NCBI GenBank assembly: GCA_027924585.1 | Contig: BSBM01001920.1 | Coordinates: 387,501 to 451,500, forward strand | DNA length: 64,000 nt | Direction of reading: 5' to 3' | From: Larix kaempferi | Taxonomy: Eukaryota; Streptophyta; Pinopsida; Pinales; Pinaceae | In this document: one piece after another, positions 34,497 to 47,640 of the stretch | Numbering within the stretch: position 1 is the first letter of the stretch | Layout: the number at the start of each line of letters is the position of its first letter | Program-made: the position numbers and the translations under genes | The notes under the pieces: generated by a model | The model's input: only the letters and a program-made list of their open reading frames with translations | What the model was told of the DNA's origin: nothing | Database searches by the model: none

Positions 34497-36482
34497 TTGA
34501 GTTTCTCCGCTCATTAAGTAAACATTTTCTTCCTCTTTCCCATGGTTAAAAAAAAAAACATTTTCTTCCTCCACCCATTAAGAAAACATTTTCTTTCTAT
34601 ACCTCTTGCGAGTGCTTGCTGGAATTTCTTTTGAAACGCTGGAATTTCTGTTAGCAATGGACATTTTCGCTGCTCAAACATGTAGGTTTCTGTAATTTAA
34701 GCGGATTTTTTCTTTTCCTTTATGAACCCTATATGATCCCCTTTCCTAGTCTTGAATGTAGCATACTAGGTTTCTGAGAATGCTTTCTAGTTCCTATGTT
34801 CCATTTCCCTCAATGGTTGTGGTCCAACAGAAATTTTATCACAGAAAGGGATCAATGTTGTTGAGTTATTTCTTTCTTCTATAGGATTGGTAACACAGAT
34901 CAAAATTCCATTGTGGTTTTGTTTTATTTTCTAACCTGAACAAAAAGACTGCAAATCAGACGAATATGCTCTAAAATAACAACATTCAACAAGTCGTAGA
35001 GTATTCAGCAAAATGACCAATAATTAAAATGACAAATTTACCTTGTCAAATTGCATTCTATAGTTGTGAATGAAGAGCTGGATGCAGAGTTTATTCTTGT
35101 CAATTTCCCTCTCAAGTAGATATCGCTAAACACAATCTTCAATAGGCTGGGTGCACCCCTCGGAAATAAATCGATTCTCTCACTGGTGATTTACTTCCTG
35201 ACAGTGGTTCAATTAATTTCCAACGTTCCCCAGTGGACCAATTCTATATTGACTAGTGTTCAATTCTACCATAGCAGTAATTTGAGAGCTGGGCGCACCT
35301 CTATACTTTTTTATTCACTATCTCTTCTGCAATAGTTTGATTTAATTACTCTACGTTCCAAAATATTTGACTTCCAGCATTCACATGTTATGAGCATTGA
35401 GGTTTACACTTGATCGCTGGAAAACAAAGCACCAATTCAAACATGTTTGTTGGAGGATCGTTATTCTTTTCCTCTTATGCAGAACATGGCAGTAACAGCT
35501 ATGACATAGCAAGCATACATTACCACAGAAATTATTATTTTCCTCTTATGCAGAACATGGCATAAATAGCTATGACATATAAATCATACATTACCACATA
35601 AAATATCCACAGCGATGGAAGCATAAATGCATTGTTTGAATATAAATCAATCCTTGTTCATGGATGTCCTACCTTTAGACAAATATACACATAGAGTGTT
35701 CCTTGCTACAATCAATATAACCAATTTCGATTTGGGTTTGAACTCTTCCCAAAGCCCATTCTCCAATGACTTCCTCTAATCTATGCTAGTTGAAAAAGTT
35801 TATAGGAACTGCGTTCTCACTTTTTTATCTTGTTCGCCCAAAGTCAGACTTTGAGATGCCTCTTTCTTCAAAGGCTTATCCTGTCGTAAACAAACAATCT
35901 TATACATGGTTATGGTATTCAGAGATCAATACACACAAAGAATAAATGCTTACAATCACCATTCTACTCTACATTAAGTCGGAGATTAGCACATAAGATC
36001 TTCATACACAACGCTTGAGGCATAAATACACAAGTTTCATCAAATCGATTTCAACCTTCTTGGCTTGATTACATAAGTTTGGGCACATATCTGCCCCCTG
36101 GTCTCCCTTTCTCTATGCCCACAACTTACATTTTTATATTTGGAAGTTGATGCTTCAAGCTCAATAAAAACAAATCCCTATCTTTTGCAACTGTCTTCCA
36201 AATATAGAAGTTCGACCCTATATTTTAATGACTCACAACTCTCAGTCATGAATTCTAGACTCAGCTACATTACTGAGCACCTTAATTCGGTTACATGACT
36301 GAGTACCTTAATTGACATTCTAGACTCTTCTAGAAATTGTGATTGCAAACTATAGACATTTAGAATAATTTTACATAGAAACCCCTTCCTTTGGGCAAAT
36401 TTCAAGACCAACAGGCTTGATCAACAATGTAATTGTTTAGGAAGAATATGCTCCTGTGTCATATAACGTGATGTAATTGGAG
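34497..36482. other. Decayed DNA with a short tandem duplication, no gene recognised
   Basis: It opens with three copies of a (A/G)AAACATTTTCTTcctc motif (34520-34600). Two 71-bp tandem copies around CCTCTTATGCAGAACATGG lie at 35467-35600. No coding frame is convincing. Confidence 0.5.
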
Positions 36483-38068
36483 TTAATTTTGACCTAATTC
36501 TATGGACACATGATAACAAATACACATCCCTAGGCAAATGCTTGAAGCAAGCCATAAATTGTTGCAATTATGATTTTGCACCCCAATGGGAGTGTTGTAT
36601 GTTTGAAAGAACGTTGAGGGAATGGTATCATACAAATTCCTTTCCATCGGAAATACTACCTCTAAGAAATACCAAATCAATAACTTGAAATAATGGTGAT
36701 GGAAGTCTACATGTTGGAATTCCTTTAACTTGCTACCCACAATCTCACACCTTGATGCCTTTTGTATACAGCACATGCCCCTTACAAATGCACTCCAAAG
36801 CTCATATTCTGAAGCTATTTCAAAAAAGGAAGTAATGCTAACTGCATAGCATGTTGTAGAGGAAGTCACCTCACCAGCCAACTCATCAACCACTGACTCT
36901 TTAACTAGATGACAGTTGATATATGCTAAAAATTTCATCCCACCTTCTATCAATGTAGAATTTTATTTGTCCTCCAATAGGTGCACCTTTTCTACATATC
37001 AGTAGCACAATACATGAATGTTGAAAAACCAAGCATGCTCTTGCCACGACTTTCAAAGATCCCAACTTGTCCAATCTTTACATATATTTTGGAATTACAA
37101 CAGCGAAACTAAGCTCATAGGAGGTTTTCTCCCACACATTAGTTTTAGTAACAAAAGGCACTAATGAGTCTACTGAAACAAACACACACAAAAAAAAACC
37201 ACACACCTATTCTTGCTGCTTACCTTCCCTTTTTGCTCTTTTGCATGGCCTTGCCTCTTTCGGTTGAGGAAGCTCCTCCAACCTTACATCTTCCAAAATT
37301 CTGAGTACCAGTTTGGTCTTTGTTTTCAATTCTGTTGTCCAAATTGCACATCTACCCATGCTGATTACCCCTCTTGCACATCTTGTATTTGTATACCTAG
37401 AAATCTGGCCGACTTTTCAGCATCCAAGTAGCCAAATCAATAGTTTTGGATGTGAGTTAGACTAAAATTCCAGCATGCAAGCTGGCATTTAGTGCTTTTC
37501 ACCAAGGCATGTGACTTTGACACTTTGTTACATCACCTGCCACAAACAAAGGCCATGTTTGTTTATACTTGGCACAAGTATTTTTCCTATTTTATTTCCA
37601 ATCAGAAAACAATGATCTCCTCCCTTGAATATTACGTCCAAATGTGGACTTTTATTGGTCATTTCACTCATTGAAAGAAGATACTTTTTCAAATTTGAAA
37701 TGAAAATGACAATCTTAAATATGAAAGATTTACGTTTTGATTCAGTTTGAATATTGCCTCTGCATTCTTCATAACAAGCTCTATCATCATATAGAATGAC
37801 AATATGATCTGGGTTTTTCCTTAAAAAACTCAACAAACCAATAAAATATGCTAGTCACATGTTTTGATGCATTAGAATCAAAATACCAGGTTCTTGGCTT
37901 GCCTTGTGTTTTTGAAGCATCACAGGAATAAAGTTCCTTTTTCTCTTTTTCCTTCTTTTTCAACAATGTTAGCTGCTTTTTTTGTGAGTTTTCCATGCTT
38001 TTTTGTTGAACTTTAATACATCCTAGGTATACTTGGTTTGTGACATGAAAATGCTTACCTTCAGCCAT
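36483..38068 (-). pseudogene. Ty1/copia-like pol remnant
   Basis: On the minus strand 38068-37787 encodes a Lys-rich tail followed by TWYFDSNASKHVTS, a copia protease block (W.(L/I)DSGAS.HMT) with Gly changed to Asn in the active-site triplet. After a frameshift, 37836-37528 continues as the protease C-terminus and pre-integrase region (KRKSFIFKIVIFISNLKKYL). Further down, 36953-36483 is an ORF with a weak RNase H feel (SSTTCYAVSIT, IASEYELWSA), which is uncertain. Integrase and RT are too decayed to read. It is not closely related to copia 1 and 2, and no LTRs are identified. Confidence 0.55.
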
Positions 38069-40026
38069 ACTTTAATGCCTAAGAAATGCCTAGAATGCCT
38101 TTCCTTGGGAAACATAGATTCTTCGAGCAACGTTGGGCTACAATTTAAGATTCAACCATAATATAGGGTACATTGGTTCTTCCTTTATCAGTATCCATAT
38201 GCTATTAATATAGTTCCTATACCTTTTCCTCTTCCCCTCAGGGACGTATTTTCTTCTTCCTGGATGAATTGTGGACTACCTGATTCAGTTCTGAGGACTA
38301 CATCTACCCTCCATTTTGTGCAGAACGTTTATACTACTTGGTCTTTAGTAGGAAAGTCAAGTGCAATTTGGCTAGGCCTTTTAATTATTTAATAGCTAAT
38401 ACATGAACAACTTAGAATGTTTACAATATCCATGGTTAGAATTATATAAAATCATTAGAGGGCTTTGAGCTTGGGAAGTCAATATTTGGACTGTCACCCA
38501 AATATGAACCACTATTACGCTGTCATTTTTATTGATATTTATAGAAGTACTCCAAGAAAAGTGGGGCATGATAATTTCCCCTTTCCTGGATTTATTTGTC
38601 TTATCCTTGTTTGGAGTATATGGGGTGACCTTTTGTAAAAAAATCCTAATTAATAATGTGATAATATAAATATTATAACCATATATTATTTGCAATAATG
38701 TTGGTGAATGTGTAGGGTGATTTTATACACTTTCTGATTCTCCAAATGTTAATCAAACTAGTGCAACTCGGGATACTCCATTATCAGATATAGCAAGCTT
38801 TTGACTCTAGATTAATATTGCACGCGCATCTAAATATGTAATTATGTATGTTACTATCCATATTTTATAGCATGTTTTGGAAGACTGTCACCGATGATCT
38901 TTTCTCCTTCATAATTTGTCACTTAACTTGTGTTGATTTTTTCAGATGTGTATGTGAGGAAATTTTAGCTATTCTAGGATACCATACTTCAATGTATTAA
39001 TTTAAAGTTATGTAAGTCTACTTGAGTACATGATTTGTGCTGCTTGTTCTTAACATAAGAATATCGATGGTCCTAATTTTTATTAATATATGGAAAATTA
39101 CAGGCCCTGAACAAGGTTCTTTGATCATCTTAATGTTAGATTTAATAAAAGAATTTATTTTACTCCTAATAACTTGAAATCAATATTTCCATTGTTTCCT
39201 CTACCTCATGCCAAAAGGGGACTGGGTCCTGGGATATGGGACTCCCACTTCCACCAGCATCCCTAGGATGTTAGGGGTGCTTGTTTGTAGACATCCATCA
39301 AGCACCATCAAAGGATGTGTGGACATCCGTGATTCAGATGCCTGGAAATCACGTGTTTCGCAGTGACACATTTCTTGGGATGGGGGATTGGCTTCCACAT
39401 TTATTTCCAAGGGGAATGACTGTACCTTTCCCCCACATTCCCCAACATCCCTGCAACACTAGGTTTTCCTATTCACATCCTTGGGATGATCCGAGCAGAT
39501 GGGGTCATCCCTAGAGTCCTGTTGAAGGACGTCAATGCATGTCACTAAAATCTGACCAGTAAAGCAATAAAAAGGACATTTTTTTTTTTAAATTATTTTA
39601 AATTGTTTCCCTATTGGCAGGTCCCACCACTGACAAGGCTATCTAAATAAAGTAGTTTGCTATTTCATGTTCTCTAACAAACTGTCCTCAAGCTTTAGTA
39701 GGCATCAAGTTTTACTGATACTATCACTAAAGCAATTTGTATTGGTGGCGTTGATCAGCCTCACTATTATTGTGTATTGATGATGAGAAATATCCCCTTG
39801 ATTTTTAAAATATGTGGTTAAGTGACGAGTCCTATTAGAACTTGGGATGTATAATAATTTTAGGTCAGTTAGATTTGGTGTGGCATTGTAGGTTTTCAAA
39901 TTTAGTTGTTCATCCTAAAGGGAGAAATAGATAATCTCCTCCATTGATCTTCTTTACAGATAGTTTCTACCTCTTGGGATTACAACGAAAAGTGATCTCG
40001 GGGAGCGATGTCAAATTCAATGTTAG
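38069..40026. other. AT-rich DNA with a GC-rich island at 39190-39530
   Basis: Mostly AT-rich without genes. The island is rich in GGGATG/CATCCC and CCCACATTCCCC motifs and stands out from its surroundings. It has a 77-codon ORF without a motif and may be a remnant of an unknown repeat. Confidence 0.45.
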
Positions 40027-40344
40027 CAGCCTGAGATTGAAGTCTGTGATGGCACTGAGGTTCAAAAAGGTGACATTGGTCCTAACCCAGCTCGTGACAA
40101 TATTGACAATGAACCAAATGTTAGTGTTTCTTCCTGTATTTTTGATATGAATAATACTAAGCTGGTTGGAAATACTACTTTGTAAGTTGATGAAAGCTTC
40201 TGCAAGGTTTTTGCTCCTACCATTTCAATTGATAATATTGCTTGCAAATTGGAATATAATTTGGCAATTGATGAAGGCTTCTACAATGTTGATGCTACTA
40301 TGGCTATTAATGATATTTTCTACAATGATGATGTCTACAACTGA
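40027..40344 (+). other. Exon-like acidic coding stretch, unidentified
   Basis: One forward frame reads QPEIEVCDGTEVQKGDIGPN, then NIDNEPNVSVSSCIFDMN, then DESFCKVFAPTISIDN and DEGFYNVDATMAINDIFYND. There is one internal TAA, and it ends at TGA 40342-40344. The composition (Asp, Asn, Ile; few rare residues) and the internally repetitive DE.FY/CKV pattern look coding. I do not recognise the family. Confidence 0.3.
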
Positions 40345-43300
40345 GTGATACAAACCATTTAAGTGTGCCGTTGTTCTACAAAATTAACCCATAATGCCAA
40401 AGGAATCATCATGTAGGAAATATATACCACTTTTGCATATAAATAATGTCCCAAAATATCACCATAATGCTGAAATATATCACGATATCCATGGTGAATA
40501 ACAATAATGAATGAATGGAATCCTGGTAAGCTCTAGGGGCATAAGCCAATAAATCTATACTAACCACTCTCCTCTAGACATTGCACACCCACTATTGAGG
40601 AAGTGGTTAGAAGTGTCATAAGGGCAATGCCAGGGAAAGTGTGTGCGTCGATAATAAGGCCCTACATGTATAGGCTAACCCATCTATGTCATCAAGAAAT
40701 GTATGCCATGTATCACTGGATCATGATGGAAATAGCCTCATGCAAGATGAGGGGTGAAAATGCCACTTGTACTTTTGAGACCCATTGGCAAGATTAGCAA
40801 TTTGTGGACATTAATTTACTTCCAATTTTTACTTCATGGGAATGCACGGTACTCCCCATCTGCTATCTCCCTTTATTTTCTAGTTTTCAACAAAAGAGTT
40901 TCTTTTGAGTTTTTTGTTGTTATTGGTCATTGTTTTCCATCTTTGTGCATAGCAGAAAGAATAGTGCTAAAACAAAATTTTCATTTAATAGGTTTATTCA
41001 TTTCAATGATAATAATGGTCTCCTCGATAGCAATAAAATGTAGTGTACTTGATGTAAGTGTAATCAAAGATTCAGAACTAACAACAGCATGGATGGACAT
41101 CATAAGTGAAGGCACAACAAAAGAGAATATTTTGAGAATAATAATATGCACATGGGTATTCGTGGTCTAGAGTAGGATGATGTTGAACTTCCTTCTCAGT
41201 TTATGAACTAGTGTTTCCACAGAGACACACTTATGGGAATTACAAATACAGTGAGACTCCCTTTGAAGAAATATATTTGAAGCTTGTACATTCGGGGCAA
41301 TTTCACAGAACCTACATCAGATATTCGAACTTCAAAGTATGTCTTTGGTAGTTTGGAGAGTATTTTCGATGTTGGTCAGAGGTTCTCCCAAAGGACACAT
41401 ATTGTTCCACTTTTACAGGAATAATTTCACTTAGAAATCAAAGCAAGTCCAACCCTAGAGCAATCTGAATCATTAAACATGCATGTGTTTAGTTGAGAGG
41501 CAGCCTATGGTGGTCTTCATTTTGTGCATCAATGGGATTTTTATCTTGTTTTCGCATATGCTAACTTTTGGATGTATTCTCTATCAGTTTTTGTTAATTG
41601 TGGTTGTTATCATTCTTTTTATATGATGGGCATGTAAATATAGAAACAATGTGACATGGTCATGGCCAATTCGAGTCCAACATGCAAGCCATTTTTCTCC
41701 TTGTTTCAGGATTGGCATAAAGATGGTTACTTGAGATAGAAATTTAGGATATCCGATATTTAAAATTATAAGCAATGCAGAAGACTGTACTTTAGTTTTC
41801 TTCCTAGGTGAGTTAACAATATAGTTTCAGCATAATCACTTAAAGAGCCCTTTGTATTTTTATAGAAAGCAAAGATTATTTATGTAAAGGAGGACGTTCT
41901 TTTTTGGGTGAGTTGTTGTGGACTATGCTAATGATTTTATATTTATGCTTGTAATATGAGTCTTCTTGAGGGTATTGATTATGGTTGAGTTGTTGTGGAG
42001 TCATCTGTAAACTGAACTAGATGCTTGCATATTGCAAAGAACTTGAATCATATTTGAAATTATAAAATATGTCTGTTAAGGAATGCATGGATGCATCACT
42101 GGATTTGCAATGCAGGGTGACAAAAAATTCAGAAAATGTTTCAAGGTGCTGAACACATCATAGACATTTGTTTATATGTTTTTAGATTTTGGCATGGCCT
42201 TTTACTTGAAGTTTTTATTTCTTTTCTTTGTTAGGGTTAGCCTTTAAATTTGGGCTATAAGGCAATCTAATTTGAGCTTATCTTCACCACTCTAGGTGAA
42301 AGGTATTGCAAGAAAATCCTTTTTTCTTATTTTGCATGTCTTGTATGAGATCATGAAAATGAAAACATCTGTCATAACATCCCACTAGACCATTTCAAGG
42401 TATATTAGGTTAGGTCTAAGTAATCAGTAGGATGGTAATGTCGCTTCAAATAGCATTGTGGATATGCTTGTTGGTAGATTTTTGTGACAATTAAGAAAAT
42501 ATTGCTTGTTTAGGATTCAAACAATGCTTTATCACTTTGTAGACAGTCTAGGTGTGCATATGACTTAAGGTTGTTAGACAATCAAGGCATGCTTATGACT
42601 TCTAAAGGCTGTTAATTTTTTTATCCTTGTTGTACTTCTGAGGATTAGATTGAGTTTGATGCTATATTTACGTATGTTTCCATTGTGAATGTGTTCTGGA
42701 ATGTTATCAGAACTAGCTAGTTCTGCACTGTTTTAGGCTTAAATTGTTCTAGACCGATTGCATGAATTGGTTTTTGACTGGTTCTATCTTGAATTGGTCA
42801 ACTGGCTAGTTCAAGACAATAAATAAAAATTCCTTTAAACTTCCTAAAACCCTAATCTTTTGTTTATAACCTTAACATTCCAAACTATAGGGTACCCATG
42901 TATCAGATGATGAGGATGATCTAGAGGATTCAGCAAAATGCTATTGTTGATGATCTTTGTGACTCATGATTGATGACTCATGACATAATATGGTTTTGTG
43001 GTCATTTGATTATAGTATGAAGTTTTTTGGACTCTAGAGGTCATTCATAGCCTCAATGTTTGATGTTTCTTCTCTCAAAGATTTAATATTATTTATCTCA
43101 GAACTATCGATGTAATTTTGCTATTTGCAACCTTAGATGCAATATAAATAACTTAGTAAGCAAACTTTGCACATTTGTTATCTAATGCTTTGGATTTACA
43201 TTGATGTACATGAATATGTACTTATTTTTAATTAAAATTTGATTATTTTATGTGTTTTATATTTGATTGGTTCGTTTACCAGTTCTTTGTCCTATTTCAG

Positions 43301-43464
43301 TCCAGTTCCAGTATCAGTTGAAAATTTGGGAAGAAAAGGGCTCTGGTCTTGTTCTGACTACTTCATTTCTAGGTCCAATGTGCATTACTAGTGTTCTAGA
43401 ACTGTTCTTTAGGAGCATTCTAATTTTCAAAATTCCACTAACATGTCCAACCGTTATTTATCAG
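40345..43464. other. Degenerate DNA with another coding-like stretch at 41085-41460
   Basis: A forward frame across 41085-41460, with about four stops, reads in pieces such as NKREYFENNNMHMGIRGLE, DDVELPSQFMN, GNFTEPTSDIRTSKYVFGSL and GQRFSQRTHIVPLLQE. It looks like an eroded protein, family unknown. At 42892-42945 a short acidic piece (VSDDEDDLEDSAKCYC) follows. The 138-codon ORF at 40754-41170 overlaps in another frame and is hydrophobic without motifs. The rest is AT-rich. Confidence 0.35.
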
Positions 43465-43612
43465 GTTGGAACAAAACAAACAACAACTAAAGAAGTTGTA
43501 TGGGCAAGTTGATGTGCTTGTGTTAAGGGAGTCATATTACAAGGAGAAGAACAAAAGAAAATGTTGCAATCTTCAAACAGTTAAGGAAGAGGTGAACAGA
43601 ATGTCATCATAA
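43465..43612 (+). other. Exon-like stretch, possible last exon of an unidentified gene
   Basis: After an acceptor-like TATTTATCAG, 48 codons are open to TAA 43610-43612, with a charged, coiled-coil-like composition (LEQNKQQLKKLYGQVDVLVL, RESYYKEKNKRKCCNLQTVK). It has no internal stop. I cannot identify the protein. It may belong with the coding-like pieces at 40027 and 41085. Confidence 0.35.
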
Positions 43613-44953
43613 TTGGCTCAATAAATTGAGTTTGTAGTCTATTTTGATTTCTCTCTATATCTCTCCCTTTCTATCTTAGAAAAATAAGTAAAATGTTTGT
43701 TATTGTTTCCATGGATTCTGTCGTGTTGTAGATAAATGGTATCCTTTATTCATTATGCATATTTGACTAGGATGATATTCGACAATGTCGAATAACACCA
43801 ATTGCACATTGGTTGGTAGCTTGTAGTGTTAAATAAGTGCTATTGCTATCTATTGCTCAAGACATAAAACAAAAATTGGAAGTTGTATTCCACATGATAA
43901 GTTTAGTTCCTTAACGATATTTTGAGACAAGTGATCCATTTAAACATGACATTGTAGTGTGCTAAATATTTCATGATTCTGTGTGCAGATCCCTGAATGG
44001 GTTAACTCTGTGCAATAGGAATGAATAAAACAAAAATAAATCCTAACAAGAAAGGTCTTATGGAAGCACTTTTATCCAGTGTGTACATTTGAGGTCCCTA
44101 TGGTGCATTCCTCTTGCTCTGTGATGAAGAGCAAGATAGATAAATTTTTCTTTTTAACTGTACTTATGAAGTGAAATGCCTTCAAAGACTTTTGTGAAGC
44201 GATGTGTCTGAATGATGGAACATATATAGATATTTATATCTATAGGATTTATAATGTCTATTTTTTTTCTTTATCTATTTAATGTATATAAAAATGGTTG
44301 GAAGAATCTATTTATGTGCTCATCTGTTGGTCTAGGATTTTAAGGATATTGAAAATATCCTATGAGCATTCAAGATGAGCCTTTAGGCCCGTGGGGTGAT
44401 TCTTGTAGGTACATGAGATGTGATCCAAATGGTCACATATGGTCCTAGGGCGCCCTACACACCATAAATCAATCCAATTTCAAACATTATATGCCCAAAG
44501 TACTCTATCTTGTCAATAATTGACATTGCTTGTACTGGTACCAGCATATATCATTATTCCCAAACTATCCACCCATAAGTACTCAGGAATGCCTCATGAG
44601 TCCTCTCTTTCATGTTAGCTTAAATTATACCATTATGTACTTATGTTAGCCATTGATAGTATTAATAAAGTTCATATTCACTTTGGTGCTCGAAAAAAGT
44701 GAGACATTTTCAGCCAACTAACCTACCAATCTTGAAGAACATTTATTTGGATTAATCATATTTGCTATGATTGTGTCTCTAGATTTAACAATGAATATAT
44801 ATACATCAAAATCCTATAATCACCAAATGAGCCCTGACTTGAGAAATTTTGTGGGATATGCTTGAGCTGTCTATTGTATACATTAAAGGACCACCAAAAT
44901 GACAAAACCAAATATATTGAGTACCGATTTCCATTCAGCTGTTTTAGAGAATG
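43613..44953. other. AT-rich DNA, no gene recognised
   Basis: No coding frame or clear repeat is visible. It borders the 3' end of the transporter remnant on the minus strand. Confidence 0.45.
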
Positions 44954-46318
44954 CTAATTTGGCTTGAAAAACTTGAGCTTTAAACCACTATCAACCATGC
45001 TCCATACTCCACCAATTGAAAATGCCAGACTAAAAAGAATCCCAAGTATACCAAGACCCCAGTTCAAGTACTAAAAAGGGTATGCAAAAGTCGCTGGCAG
45101 ATCAAACCTCCCAACAGACCTGCAAGGATGGAAAGAAAGGGAAGTGCAACCCCAATGAAGAAAGAAATGAATCCATAGAACACACAAAATCCAGCACGAA
45201 CCCAACTGAGGGCACGACTTATTGGTACTGCTGGTATAATCTGCTTCAAAGCTGTCAAAGTCTGGCATAGAATAAATTTGAAAGATGCTAAGACAATTGA
45301 AGATGACCAAAAGGAAAGTTGTTTCCAAAAGACCCCTCACAATATCCTGGTTGTGAAAGGCATACAAAGCATTCAAAATTCCTCCAGCAGGCATCTGCAA
45401 CGAGAGCCAGAGAATGAATTTAGCATGTGGTCCCAAAGAGGCATTCTAAGTTTGTTGGTCTCGGTGGAATGGAAAAGTCAAGATAAAACCAGCCTAACCA
45501 ATGGTAAAAGTGAAGAAGTCTAATTAATATTACAGAAAAAATACGAGGGGAACTGGGTTACAATTCTTTAGGAAACTCTTAACAATAAAAAAAAAAATTT
45601 GCATGAGAGAGAAAGTCCTATGATAGTAACATGCCCAATGAAAGAAGAGAAATGGCATTGTCAAGCATAGTAGATTCTGCAAATAGAATAGAGTGAGATG
45701 AGAGGAATCTTATGTGTCTGGTGTGATAAAGCAGGTGCATTCATCAACTCTTGACCACAATATCAATTCAACAATCCTCAACCTAAACAACACCCGGTTA
45801 AAGGAACTAGATTTCTCCATTACAAGGAAACAATTTCAACCATGGTTTTCTTGAACCTGGTTGTCTTTTTGTTGTTAATGTAGGGAAGAACAAACTACAT
45901 ACAAGTTAAATATGGCTACACAAGAGGATCAATTAAGTAACAAATGGAAAATTTCAAAATGATGCCAGTTAGAGTAAGTTCATGATACTCCAAAAATTAT
46001 AATGGTAAAATATTATGTTCTTTAAGAAAAAATGACATGTACAACAATATGAATGAGACCAACCAATTAACAAAAGAATTTTGAATGATGCAGGTTCAGA
46101 AGACGCTGAAGGAGAATATATTATTTGTAACTTAGCATGACAAACTAGGAATAAATAAAGCAGTAGCATGGAATTTAGTGCCGTAAAATAATTCAGTAAA
46201 ATATACAAACTCATGGAATTTATAATTTTACTCACATACGAGTTTGAGAAGGGAAGTGATTGGTATTTACAAAATATCCATAAGCCCAGTAACCTACAAT
46301 TGCAATACAACAATCATG
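44954..46318 (-). pseudogene. Amino-acid transporter remnant (LHT/AATL type)
   Basis: On the minus strand a probable exon near 46318-46237 encodes AIVGYWAYGYFVN, part of a membrane segment of the AAAP amino-acid permeases. After a long gap, 45436-45064 reads MPAGGILNALYAFHNQD, FQIYSMPDFDSFEADYTS and, after a frameshift, FCVFYGFISFFIGVALPFLS and LAGLLGG. It then skips about 15 residues and ends LNWGLGILGILFSLAF...KLKFFKPN with TAG at 44954-44956. This is the C-terminal third of a lysine-histidine-transporter-like protein, which would move amino acids across the plasma membrane. Frameshifts, a stop after TFAYPF and missing N-terminal exons show it is dead. Confidence 0.75.
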
Positions 46319-47640
46319 ACCACGATATCAATTCAACAATCCTTGCCACTCGGAAACATGTAGGTTTCATTAAAAAAACTTCATTTGAAATTATGTCTAC
46401 CCCTTCCATACATAATTTTAGTAGTCTTCTTTTTTTTGGTAATCCACCATACATGAATATGTCTGAAAGACTCAGGAATTGTTTGTAGCATTTTCAAAAT
46501 TTCAAGTTAGGTATTATATTAACACTCTTCGATTGACATGACTCTCTCTGGTATGCACTATTTGGTAGACTACCATCTTCTATAAAATGTATGCACTGAT
46601 ATTCTGCATGTAGACATTTCTTTCTTTGAAAATCATGCACCCATCAAGTTATTTTTTGTTGTCCAGTCTGGTCTATGACTCTGTAATCATACTTCCAGTT
46701 AACATTATTTTACAACCCTCAAGACAAGTCCTGAAGCACCTCCGATTAAAAAATAATTTCATGGTGCATACCACAAATGGCCACACTCAGTGCATTATCA
46801 CTACACATCCAGTGCATTATCACTGCAGAATCCTAGTGACATCACTACAGGGATACAAAATATATGCCCCAATCCACATTATACTTAGTTAATAAAATTA
46901 GAGCTGTAAACAAGATTCATATCGGTAAATACTCCATTTTTATGTTCATATCCCCTGAATAGTCTAATTTGTTATTGACTTCTGGTCTTTTATTTTCAGC
47001 AAAAGAAAGTAATCTTTTTTTTGTAAATAGTACAGGTATCCACTTTTACCATCATAGCCTATAATTGTTGACATATTTAAGAATGCTAGTACATGATTCT
47101 TGTAGCTTTGAACTTGATAAGGAGTGAAAGTTACTAGATAAAAATATGTTTAGGGGTCTGAAGGGAAGACATGCTTTACATTCATTATGCTATAACATTT
47201 AATTTATCTTCTAAATCATGATGGACAAAGTTCAAACTATTAGGTTTGATCTTTAGGATTTTGCACTGTGTCAGAGTTTAAACATGATCGATGCATTTCG
47301 TGTGGACACTCCACCCGTCTTCAGGATCCGATTGAAGCTACTAATTTTTTCATATAACAATATGCCTAATTCGTTTTTTCCCTAAATTTGCAAGTCAAGC
47401 AACGTCGATGACATTCATATAAATTGTTGTTGTAAATTCAGTCAACATGGAGGTGTATCAAGGTCCATAATCATGAACACAACTTTATCCCTGCTTGATA
47501 TCTTGAATTCTCTGTAATGAACTGAGGCATACAGGAATTTATGTTTTGTTTCCCTATGCTCATTGTTTGGGAAAAAAGAACTGGATAATGCTTTCTTTTT
47601 GTGATATTTTTATCTGATGACATATGATCTTTTTGATTGC
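46319..47640. other. AT-rich spacer, no gene recognised
   Basis: No convincing exon. A short direct repeat, ATATCAATTCAACAATCCT (46325), also occurs at 45760 within the transporter remnant. Confidence 0.45.

Noticed and set aside
36483-36953. 156-codon minus-strand ORF as a host gene
   Set aside because: No family recognised with confidence; position downstream of a copia protease remnant and weak RNase H-like words favour a retroelement remnant.
40754-41170. 138-codon forward ORF
   Set aside because: AT-rich, hydrophobic, no motif, and it overlaps a more protein-like frame from 41085; probably chance.
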